This document shows, one piece after another, positions 39,301-51,300 of a stretch of DNA of 64,000 nt; the stretch's first letter is position 1; each line of letters opens with the position of its first letter. This DNA comes from Serripes groenlandicus (Eukaryota; Mollusca; Bivalvia; Cardiida; Cardiidae). The notes under the pieces are model-generated. The model was not told the origin of the DNA. It did no database searches and saw nothing but the letters and a program-made list of their open reading frames with translations. Where the stretch lies: positions 25,863,097 through 25,927,096 of the forward strand of contig JASEVX010000006.1 in the NCBI GenBank assembly GCA_031761405.1. The letters are read 5' to 3'. Both the position numbers and the translations under genes were made by a program.

Positions 39301-42300
39301 GAACTGACATTAAATGAGTAGGTAGTGCTTGAAATATGGATCTATAGGGTAGTTTTCCACATTTCATGCTAAAATCTTTATTTCTGAACAAAGCCCTGTC
39401 GTGTTGGTACTCATTAGAGACCTCTTTCCCTCTTACAAAAAATCTGCAGCAGACGACTTTACAACATCCTGGCATTTTTTTTTTTTAAATTCTGCATAAA
39501 ATGAGGGTTCAATTATTAAATAAAGTTGAAAACATTGTGGCAAATGGAGAAATTGCTCATTTTGAGCAAGTTTGCCTTTTGTCCCACAATGTTTTCAAAA
39601 GACATATTCCCTAGGGTTTTGGGACAGCTGATCGCTATTTTCCCACATTGAGGTTTAATTAGTACCAAGATTTGTAATATGGTGGAAATAGTTAAAAAAT
39701 ATGTGACAATTATCAAGGAATTTCAGTTAACAATCGCATTTTGTTGGGACCTTTGGATCACTAGGTTTCTGCTCTACCTACGAGGTACTGCCTCATTGGT
39801 GTAGTGGTAGAGCATCTGCCATAGGTGTGGGAGGTCGCGGATTCGATCCCCAGCCTGGTCATACCAAAGACTCTAAAAATAGTAGTAATGGGTGTTTTCC
39901 TTGGCGCTCTGGTTTCGGGGTTAGCAATACAACTGACTGGCTGGCAGCAGGATAGATGGACCAGTAGTACTTGTATTACCAAGGAAGCGCTGTGATATAA
40001 CTGAAAAATGGTTGGATTGCAGCGTAAAATGCCAATCAATCAACTACCAACAATGCACTGTCTCTCTTAGTCATTTTTGACACATCTTGTTGCCAAACCT
40101 ATGTGTAAAAATTCGTTTTGTGATTATGAGCCTGTTCATACAAAAAGGAAAAAGTCTGCTTTTGTGAACAATGTAAATCCAAATCGATCGGCCTGTGCAT
40201 CTGCACAAATATTGACAAAGAAAGAGAAATTGTAACTTTCTAGACTTCACATAATGAGGAACTTCTCATTTTCCCACAATGGTAAAAAAGACTTTAGATA
40301 AAAAAAAGAAACCCATCTCACAGATTGTTACCAATCTTTCCTCAGATATTTTCCATGCAGAGGACACTAAAAATATCATAAATCTGATCTTTTTCATTTT
40401 TCAGCAATGATTTGCATGAGCTGCCGGAAACACCAGTTGGCCTGAAGGATCTTAGACGCCTTGATTTGTCTAAAAACAAGATAGACTGTGTACCAGAACA
40501 TTTCTTACAGCTTTGTCAAAAACTCGAGGAACTAATTTTGTCAGACAATAATTTAAGTATGTTCTTAACCCTTTCCCACATATAGACGCTTTCTGACGCC
40601 ACTGCAGCAGACGACTTTTGAATACAATGTGACAAAAGAAGAAATTGCTCAAAACGAGCAATTTCTCCTTTTGCCACAATGTTTTCCACTTTTAGTCATA
40701 GGTTATCCATTCAATTATAGAGAAATTGTTCATAATTTATCCTTTTTCCACAATGTTTTCAAAATCAGCATTTCTTATAAAGTGATATTTCACATTTTTG
40801 CTTAGAAATTTACAAAGTTGTCCGCTGAAGATTTGCTGTATGTGGGCAACGGTTAAATCCTTTCCAACCCTTTGACATTTGAAAACATTGTGGGGTATAA
40901 AAATTGCCCCTAACTCTCCTTTTCCCACAGTCTTTTTTACTCCATTCTGAAATTGTAGTTTCACATATTTTCAGTCATCTGCTGTGAAACTATTGCATGT
41001 AACAGTGAAAGGGTTAATCCTTTTTTTTTTTTAATATATAACCTTATTAGCCATGTGCATAGATATGTGAAGGTTGTGGCCATCCTCCCTAACCCTTTCC
41101 CTCATACGACAATTCTGCAGCAGACGACTTTGAACATATTTTGTCAAATAATGGAAAATCTCTATAATTGAATGGATAACCTATGACTAAAAGTGGAAAA
41201 CATTGTGACAAAAGGAGAAATTGCACGTTTTGTGCAATTTCTTCTTTAGTCACTATGTTTATAAAAAGCCATCTGCTGCATAGGCGTCCGAAAGCGTTTA
41301 TATGAGGGAAAGGGTTAACCCCTTCCACAGTTTTGCCTACATGTTTTCAAAGTCATCAGCTGCAGATTTGTTGTATGTGGGAAAGGGTTAAATTTGCTCC
41401 CTTTAATCATTTCTGCAGGTCGCCTACCCACTGAGGCTGTCTCTTCACTGCTTCCCAAACTGACAAAACTGAAACTGAAGAATAATCTGTTAGAGGAGAA
41501 GGCCCCTTTTTACATTCCAAAATTTATCATGGAGCTTCCTAGGTAAGTATTACTTGTCAATGTTGACCTGATCCCGACCTTTGTGGCAAGTTGCATATTA
41601 ATATATTGTACATGACTGTATTGTCATCACAATTGTGCTTTGTTTAAAGTCTTTCCCAAATATAACAATTCTGCAGCAGACGACTTTGTAGACAACAAGT
41701 TAAAAAAAAAATGGAACATCTTTATAAATGAAGGTATAATTACTGAAAACAGTGGAAAATATTGTGGCAAAAGGAGAAATTGCTCATGATGGACTCATGA
41801 GCAATTTCTCCTTATGTCACCATGTTTTCCAAAAGTCGTCTGTTTCAGAGGCGTCAGAAAGCGTCTGTATTTGGGAAAGGGTTAAGAAAATAGATTATGA
41901 TTGGATAAAAAAATGCAATTTCAATTTGATTAATATACATATGTGTTCTTGTTGTGCTCCTTGCCATGGCTGGGATAATTGTTGGGATTACTGTTTCATT
42001 TTCTATCAGTCGATCTGTCTGGTCATCTAACCTTTAACTTACTGACCTACTGGATAGCGACACATGTAGAATTCTATCAACACTGTTTTGAAATAAACAG
42101 TTTTATACAATAGTAAGGAACAGGGGACCAAGTTGATACTATTTAGCCCTTTCCCACATACAGACACTTTCTGACACCTCTGCAGCAAAGGAATTATGAA
42201 AAGATCATGGTAAAAAAATAAATGTATAAAGATTTTCCATATTTTTGCTCAGATATTTACAAAATTGTCTGCTTCAGATTTGTTGTATGTGGGAAAGGGT

Positions 42301-45300
42301 AAGTAATATACTCAAATATACAAATAGACTGGTATCCTGATGAAAATTCATCTTCAACAAATTTACCATAACTCGTTCCCTCATACAGCAAATCTGCAGC
42401 AGATGACTTTGAAAATGTTGACAATCTATCTATAAGATATTAAGAGCAAAGAATGTCATCTGCTACCAAGGCGTTAACCCTTTCCCTCATATAGACGCTT
42501 TCTGACGCTTGTGCAGCAGACAGCTTTTTGAAAACATAGTGGCAAAAGAAGAAATTGCTCAAAACGAGCAATTTCACCATTTGCCACAATGTTTTCCAAT
42601 TTTACTTGTCATGGGTTATCCATACAGTTATAGAGATTTTCTATTTTTTGACAAAATATGTTCAAAGTCCTCTGCTGCAGAATTGTCGTATGAGGGAAAG
42701 GGTTAACGAGTGTCTGTATGTTGGAATTTAGGGTTAATGATCCCTGTCAGTATTTGGACCATTTTCAGATATACAGAGGGACCACTAAAATGCTCAATTG
42801 TTGTCATTTTAAATTGTGCCATATTGACTTATCAAATTGAAGAATTCATTTGTGAATGTCTAGTCTTTTGTCAAAACTCATGATAATCATGAAATGTAGA
42901 TGCGCAGGTCATAATTTAGATTAAATCAGTTCAAGTATTTTCCTCCTTTGAAAATTCTTATACTATTAACCTTTCCAACTTGCAGACACATTTAAATGCA
43001 TCTAAAGCAGACGACTATTGAAGGAGCAATTTCTCCTTTTGCCAAAATGTCTTCAACTCTATTTGATTATAAATACTTTCATTTTTTAGAGATTTTCTGT
43101 ATCATTGACTGGATAATCTCAAAATTGTCTGCTGCAGGTTCGATGTATGTGGGGAAGGAAACTTTACCGTAGAATGCAGTGGTAATGAACCTTTCCCACA
43201 TAATAATTCAAAGCTGCAGCAGACGACTTTGAATACATATTGGTAAAAACGTGAAAATCTTTCATAAACGAGAGTTGAATTATTAAATTGAGTTAAAAGA
43301 AGTTGTGGCAAAAGAAGAAATTGCTCATCATGAGTAATTTCTGCTTTTGCCACAATGTTTTCAAAAGTCGTCTGCTGCAGAGGCATCAGAAAGAGTCTGT
43401 ATGTGGTAAAAGGTTAACCCTTTCCCTCATATAGACGCTTTCTGACGCCTCTGCAGCAGACGGCTTTTTGAAAACATAGTGACAAAAGAAGTAATTGCTC
43501 AAAATGAGCAATTTCTCCTTTTGCCACAATGTTTTCCACTTTTAGTCATAGGTTATCCATTCAATAATAGAGATATTCTATTTTCTGACAAAATATGTTC
43601 AAAGTCGTCTGCTGCAGAATTGTCATATGAGGGAAAGGGTTAAGTCAGCTTTAGTGACGGTCATAGTCTTAACCCTTTCCCATCTGCAGACGCTTTTTAA
43701 CGCAATAGCAGCAGACGACTTTTTAAAACATTGTGGCCAAAGGTGAAATTGCTCATGATGAGCTATTTCACCTTTGGCCACAATGTTTTCCACTTATAGT
43801 CATTGGTTATCCATTCAATTATAGAGATTTTCCATTTTTTGACAAAATATGTTCAAAGTCGTCTGCTGCAGAATTGTCGTATGAGGGAAAGGGTTAATTC
43901 ACTTTCAGCCTTCGATCCATTGATTTAAGTGGAAACCGTTTAAAAGGGCTGCCACCATTATTGAATTGGAAATCCAATATGATGAAGGATTTCATTGCAT
44001 CAAGCAACAGGATCGCAAGTGTGAGTACATCTTTCCCACATAAAGATGCTTTTTCACTGTAGCCTGTGCAGCAGACATCTTTAAGTACATCCTTTCCCAC
44101 ATATAGATGCGTTTTCCACTGTAGCCTGTGCAGCAGACATCTTTAAGTACATCTTTCCCACATATAGATGCTTTTTCACTGTAGCCTGTGCAGCAGACAT
44201 CTTTAAGTACATCTTCCCACATATAGATGCGTTTTCACTGTAGCCTGGCAGCAGACATCTTTAAGTACATCTTTCCCACATATAGATGCTTTCTCACTGT
44301 AGCCTATCTTTCCCCCACATAAAGATGCTTTCTGACTGCAGCCTATGCAGCAGACAACTTTTGAAAAACATTTTGACAAAGGGAAAAATTGCTCATGGTG
44401 ATCAATTTCTCCTTTTTGCCAACTATGTTTTCAATTTTTTTCATTATTATACATTCATTTACAGAGATTTTTCATATTTTTTGCGAAGGTGTTTTCAATG
44501 TCGTCTGCTGCAGATTTGTTGTATGTGGGAAAGGGTTACCATGGAGAAGAGGACTAGATATGGAAGAGTCTTTCTGGGTTCAATCTTCTGTCCATTCACA
44601 TCTGTCCGTCTGTCTGTCCATTCACATTTTCCTATAAACATCTTAACAAATTGACCAATTACAAAATCATTTCACAACCACAGAGTTCTGTATTTGACCT
44701 TTGGAGCAGACAACTTTTGAAAACATTGTGGCAAAAGAAAAAAAAACTCTTTCAGTAATTACACTTTCAATTTTAGAGATTTTCCTATTTTTAGTCCAAA
44801 AGTTTTCAAAGTTGTCTGCTGCAGATTTGTTGTATGTGGGAAAGGGTTAAAATATGTGTGTATGAGTAGTTGTCTGTAAGCTAAATCTAAATATACAATG
44901 TTCTTCTTATTCTCTTCTTTTGACAGTTGAATTTGGACAATGCAAAGATTTGGAGTAAACTGGAGAAACTTCATCTCGGCGGAAACTATTTAACAGAGGT
45001 ATGAAAGTCGCATTTTGCAAACTTTGCTTATCTGTCATTTGGGCTGTAAAAAGGCTTTGTACTGGATCCCCGTCCTGAAATTCTCAGACTCGAACCGAAT
45101 CCAAGAGATGTAATCTGTATAAACAATCTATCAATGATTAACTGCACTGCAAAACTTAAATCCAGTTGTTCATATAATTGTTCTTTATTTTATTTTTTCC
45201 TTGAACAATCCTGAAATGTAGTAATTTTTAGAATTATTTATTTATTGAATATCTCTCTGTTAATGACCCTGGCGAGGGACATTCCACAATGACTTTTAGC

Positions 45301-48300
45301 TCCTTTTTCTCATGGAAACTCGGAATACTGCTATAACCATTGTGTTGCATGGTCAGTCGTTCTTTCCATCAAAATGAAAAATTCAGTTGTGGAGAGAACT
45401 TCTTTAAATTTCGATATATATTTCAATTAACCTCGGTACACATGATAATCAGGAATTTCAGAATGTTCAGGATATTATTTTGGAGTGTTCATATCTTTTA
45501 AGGCTTTTTCAACTAGCGATTTTTGTGTCACCCTGCATAGCATGGTAGGCACTTAGGGATTACTTTTTTTTGTCCGGCGTCTGTCTGTCTGTCCGTCATA
45601 CTTTTTCGTCACACTTTCATCCGGCGTCTGTCTGTCTTGTCTGTCCGTCACACTTTTTTGTCACACTTTCAATGAGCAGGTGCAGGTGACACACTGTGCT
45701 CCGCGGAGCACTCCATTCTAGTTAGATCACCTGAACCAAAACGTGGTTACGGTGGTAGAGTGTCTGCCTCTCATGCCAAATGTCCAGGGTTCGAATCCCA
45801 TGATCAGCCAGTTCTGCCTTTCAGATTCTTCCACACAAACAGGGCCTGGTAGTGCTGGTTATGTCTCCAGGAAGCAGACATTAAGCGTGATTTATGTAAA
45901 CTATAAATGCTTGTTTCATAATCATTATAAAAGTAAATTAGTTTAAGCTAAGGTGATCTATTCCAATTACTCCCCGTCTTTTGTCCATACATCATCTGTC
46001 CATCTTAAATTTTTAGATTCAAATGACGTTGAGGCCCAAAATAAATTGGCACAAATATTCCTTGGTTACTCTTTACCAAGATTGTCTAAATTATTCCATT
46101 CTGTTGGAAAAATATGAGAGGAGGAGACCCGTTTTCTTTATATGGATAGATGAATTATTGAAGTTCAATTAAATTAGGTGAGCAATTTATGACCATCTGC
46201 TATATACATGTAATGTATAAATAAATGTTAATAAAGTCTTCTTTTGCCTCATGCAGACAAATTCTGACACATTTACAGCGGACAATTTTTGTAAATGAAG
46301 CTAAAATGATAAGATCAGTTTACCCTTTCCCATAAACAAAAAAATTGCAGCAAATGACTTAAAAGGGACAAACTTTGTTTTACAGCTGCCAAAAGAGATT
46401 GGACAGTTAATGTCTCTTGTATCACTTGATATCAGCAATAACAAGGGCATTGTCACACTACCAGATCAACTGGGAAAATGTTCCAAAATATATGAGGTAG
46501 GAATAATATATTTTACGACACTTTCAACTATTTTTTAGTTATATCAAGGCATTTCCTTGATAATTTACCAGTACTACTTGTCCATTTACCCTGACACTAT
46601 AGCCAATCAGTCGTAATGCTTACCCCATAACACTGAATGCTAAGAAGGGGAAAGCCATAACTACAGAATTTTCATAATCATACAGACACAATTTTACTCC
46701 TTTGCTACTGCATGATTATGAAAGTTCTGTGGAAAAAGGAGATACATGTACATGTATTAAAGAATTTTTTCCCATAATGTTTTGAGCTCTGTTTCAAAAT
46801 CCTTCATCCAAATTCCTGATATGAGTTTCATTTTCCGAGATGTTTTTGACCCTTTCTCACAAAAAGGCGCTTTCTGACAGAGGCAGCAGACAACTTTTGA
46901 AAACATTATGGCATCGGGAGAAATTGCACATATTGAGCAATTTATCATTTTGCCACAAATTTTTCAGCTCATTTAAGTTCTAGAATTATCACTTTAAGAG
47001 ATATTAAATGTTTTTGCCTATAAGTTTCCTAAGTCGCCTGCTACGTATTTGTTGAATGAGGAAAAGGGTTAAATCACAAAAAATGAAAATATCATTTGAG
47101 AGATATACTTTTACAGCTAAATTTGGATGGCCTTGACCTTGACATAGATAGAGCTTTGCTGAAAAGAAGAGTTAAGGACATTATAAGTTACTTGCATAAC
47201 AGACTTAAAAAGGTATTTCATGAAATCTATTAGCCCATCATCTGATACAGACAAGTTTTGATTAACTTTTCCCAATTTCAAAAATTGTTTTCAACTTTAT
47301 AATAAAACATGAGTTTTCAATATTTCAGATGTTGCATTTTTATCATCAGACAATGTCAAAGCACACCAGAAAGAATTGAATAGTATCTAGTAACCAGTAA
47401 ACCGAAGAAAAAGAAGGGTCATTCCAAAAGAATTTGATCTCTATCTAGCAATTTATAGTCTTAACCCTCTCCCTCATATACACGCTTTCTGACGCCTCTA
47501 CAGCAGACGGCTTTTTCAAAACAATGTCAAAAGATGTATTTGCTAAAAATGAGCAATTTCTCCTTTTGCCACAATGTTTTTCACTTTTAGTCATTTGTTA
47601 TCCATTCAAAAATTATAGAGATTTTCTATTTTTTGACAAAACATGTTCTTAGTCGTCTGCTGCATATTTGTCGTTTGTTATTTATTTATTGGGGTTTTAC
47701 GCCGTTTTCAACAATATTTCAGTTATATTACGGCGACAGTTCACTTATCCATGATCCCTGGGTAAACAAACCAGTACTAGGCTAGAAAATGTGCCTTGCC
47801 CAAGGGCACTCCACCATGACCGTAGTGCCACGACTGGGGATCGAACCCGGGACACCCGGTTTCGAAATCCCCGATGCTAACCACTCAAATTGTTGTTTGA
47901 TGGAAAGGGTTTATGCATGTGCCTACAGAACCAGTGCATCAGCACAGTTTCACCAATCATCACTTCACTGTCTGTTTATATGTTATATAGTTCTAAATAT
48001 ATATTCTGACAGAAAACCTAGAAGAGAGGCCTTGGTAGTTATAGTCCAGTTTAACTTTTACCCTTTCCCACATACAGACGCTGGGTGATGCTGCTGCATT
48101 TGAAACACTATGGCAAAAGGAGAAACTGCTCATAATGAGTTGTCTGCTGCAGAATTGTTGTATGTGGGAGGGAAAGGATTTTGGCCCCAAACTGGAAATC
48201 AGAGCCAAAATTGCTAGATGTGGCTCATTTTGTGTTGATGCAGTGGGTTTTTTAGCTTGTCAATATATATGTCTTTGAGTTTGAGGGTACATGATTTTCA

Positions 48301-51300
48301 ACTTCAGCTTTCATATTATGTTATCATCATGTCTGTTAAATGTCAACATCACGTCGGGTTAATCTTAATTTCTATATTTTATCTCCAGGCTCAGTGTTAT
48401 AACCGCATGAAGTTAATGGTGGTGGGGTATGGTAACAGAGGAAAAACAACGTTACTTAAAACCCTCATGAGAAGAAACTCAAAGAAAGAAAACCGGGCAA
48501 CTGTCGGAGTGGTTGTTAGAGATTGGACGTAAGAATTCACTTAGCTTTTGGAATTACAAGGAGCAGAAAACACCAGAAAATTATCAGATCAGGCCAACAG
48601 TCAATACTCTCCTACAGTGAAAATATCTTTGCAAAAATATGGAAAATTTCAATCAATGAAACCAAAATTATAGAATAAAGTTGAAAACATTGTGGAATCA
48701 TTAAGAGCAATTTCTCCTTCTGCCACAATGTTTTCAAAAGTCGTCTGCTGCATATGGCTCAGAACGCGTCTACATGTGGGAAAGGGTTAATTAATATATT
48801 GTTTTCTCTTTAATACAGATACACTCACTATGTGAAGAGAGACCAGGATGTGGGCTGGTTCAGTGGTACTGGATACAGAACGGAACACACACTGAGTACC
48901 TGGGACTTTGCTGGACAGGAGGAGTTCTACAGTACTCATGAATGTTACCTGTCTCAAAGAGCGGTGTACCTGGTAGGTGTACTCATGAATGTTACCTGTC
49001 TCAAAGAGCGGTGTACCTGGTAGGTGTACTCATGAATGTTACCTGTCTCAAAGAGCGGTGTACCTGGTAGGTGTTCTCATGAATGTTATCTGTCTCAAAG
49101 AGCAGTTTACCTGGTAGGTGTACTCATGAATGTTACTTGTCTCAAAGAGCGGTTTATCTGGTAGGTGAGATAAACCAGGTTAAAACTGTCCTTGTTTTTG
49201 AACAGTGCACACCTTGCATATTTCTGTAGGAGAGGTGTTTTATGGTATTCATGAATGTTACCTGTCTCAAAGAGCAGTTTACCTGGTAGGTGTGCTCATG
49301 AATGTTACTTGTCTCAAAGAGCGGTTTATCTGGTAGGTGAGATAAACCAGGTTAAAACTGTCCTTGTTTTTGAACAGTGCACACCTTGCATATTTCTGTA
49401 GGAGAGGTGTTTTATGGTATTCATGAATGTTACCTGTCTCAAAGAGCAGTTTACCTGGTAGGTGTACTCATGAATGTTACTTGTCTCAAAGAGCGGTTTA
49501 TCTAGTAGGTGAGATAACCCTTGTTAAAACTGTCCTTGTTTTTGAACAATGCACACCTTGCATATTTCTGTAGGAGAGGTGTTTTATGGTACTCATGAAT
49601 GTTACTTGTCTCAAAGAGCAGTTTATCTAGTAGGTGAGATAAACCTGGTTAAAACTGTCTCGTTTTTGAACAGTGCACACGTTGCATACATTTCTGTAGG
49701 AGAGGTGTTTTATGGTACTCATGAATGTTATCCGTCTTAAGAGCAGTTGAAAACGTTGTGGCAAATAGAGAAATTGCACATCTTGATCAAGTTCTCAATT
49801 TGCCACAATGCTTTAAATTCTTTTCAATAAACCTAATCTCATTTAAAGAGACTTTCTATATTGTTGTGGGTATGCAGTCATTGCTGCAGATTTGTCGTTT
49901 GTTGGAAAGGGTTAAAAGATAAATCTTTCAAATATTTTTTTTAAGGTTGTGTTTGATTTACGTAAAGGAGTAGCGGATGTGGAGCATCTGAAGACCTGGC
50001 TGGCCAGTATAAGATCACATGCTCAATATTGTCCCGTCATTGTGGTCGGGACTCATCTAGACAGACTTTCCAAAGGTGATTACAAGGCTCTAGACAGGGA
50101 GCATTTTGCATGTTTTAAAATCCTTATTATACCCCCACAAACAAGTTTTGGGGGGGTATATAGATAATCACCCTGTCCGAACGTCCGTCCGTCTGTCTGT
50201 CCTTATGTCTTGTAAGCGCACCTTTTCCTTAATGGCTGGACTGATTCTGATGAAACTTTACACAGTTGCAGTACACAGCCTGAGGATGTGCATGAAGTAA
50301 GTTCTTGTTTGACCCTATAACCCTATGTTGTTGGTACTCAAAAGAATAGTCTCAATGAGACGATTCTTTCGAGTACCCACATCATAGGGTTTGGTTGGAT
50401 AATAAGAGAGCTAGTGTGGGGAAAAGAGCTGTATACCCCTCCTTATCTTGACCTTTGTGATTAGTTCTATTATGCAAATTAGAAACAGACTGTTAATTGT
50501 TTAACCCTTTCCCACATACAGTTAATCTGCAAGAAAACATACGGAAAACCTCAATAAGTCAAAGTATACTTATTGTGTAGAGTTTAACCCTTTCCCTCAT
50601 ATAGACGCTTTCTGACGCCTCTGCAGCAGACTGCTATTTGAAAACATAGTGACAAAAGAAGAAATTGCACAAAACGTGCAATTTCTCCTTTTGCCACAAT
50701 GTTTTCCACTTTTAGTCATAGGTTATCCATTCAATTATGGTTTTTTTCATTTTTTGACAAAATACGTTCAAAGTCGTCTGCTGCAGAATTGTCGTATGAG
50801 GAAAAGGGTTAACCTTTAGCCACTTGTAGAAGCATTTAGACGCATCTTCAGCAGATGGCTGTTTAAAATATTGTGACAAAAGGATAAAATGCATGATAAA
50901 TTTGTGGCAAAAGAAGTAATGAACATGATGGGCGGTTTTTACTTTTGCCACAATGTTTCCAGCTCCATTCAATAACTATATACTTCCATTTATAAATAGT
51001 GATTTTCAACCTGTTTGCCAAGATGTTTTCAAAGTCATCTACTGCAGATTTGTTGTATGTGGGAAAGAATAAATAATTTTTTTGAACTTAAGATAATGAT
51101 GGGCAATTTTCGTTATCCATCCTTTTACATGTACTGTGATCTCTCATTAGTCTGTAGACCATTTAACCTTTTCCTACTTGCAGACACATTGGAGACATCT
51201 ATAGCAGACGGCTGTTTAATATGTATAATAATCAATTTCTCTTTATTCATTCATATATACTCTTTCATTTAAAGAGATTTTCAACAGTTTTGTCAATATG

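Noticed and set aside
39786..39860. Functional tRNA gene
   Set aside because: A and B boxes are present but the acceptor stem does not pair and SINE body follows.
40470..40679. Recurring peptides such as SNFFFCH and SESVYMRERV in many open frames
   Set aside because: They come from translating the TTAA-MITE, not from a protein family.
44024..44340. CRISPR-like array
   Set aside because: Direct tandem units without unique spacers in a eukaryotic intron.
48257..48388. Upstream extension of exon e30
   Set aside because: A clear pyrimidine tract and CCAG precede the conserved region; the extension has no LRRK likeness.
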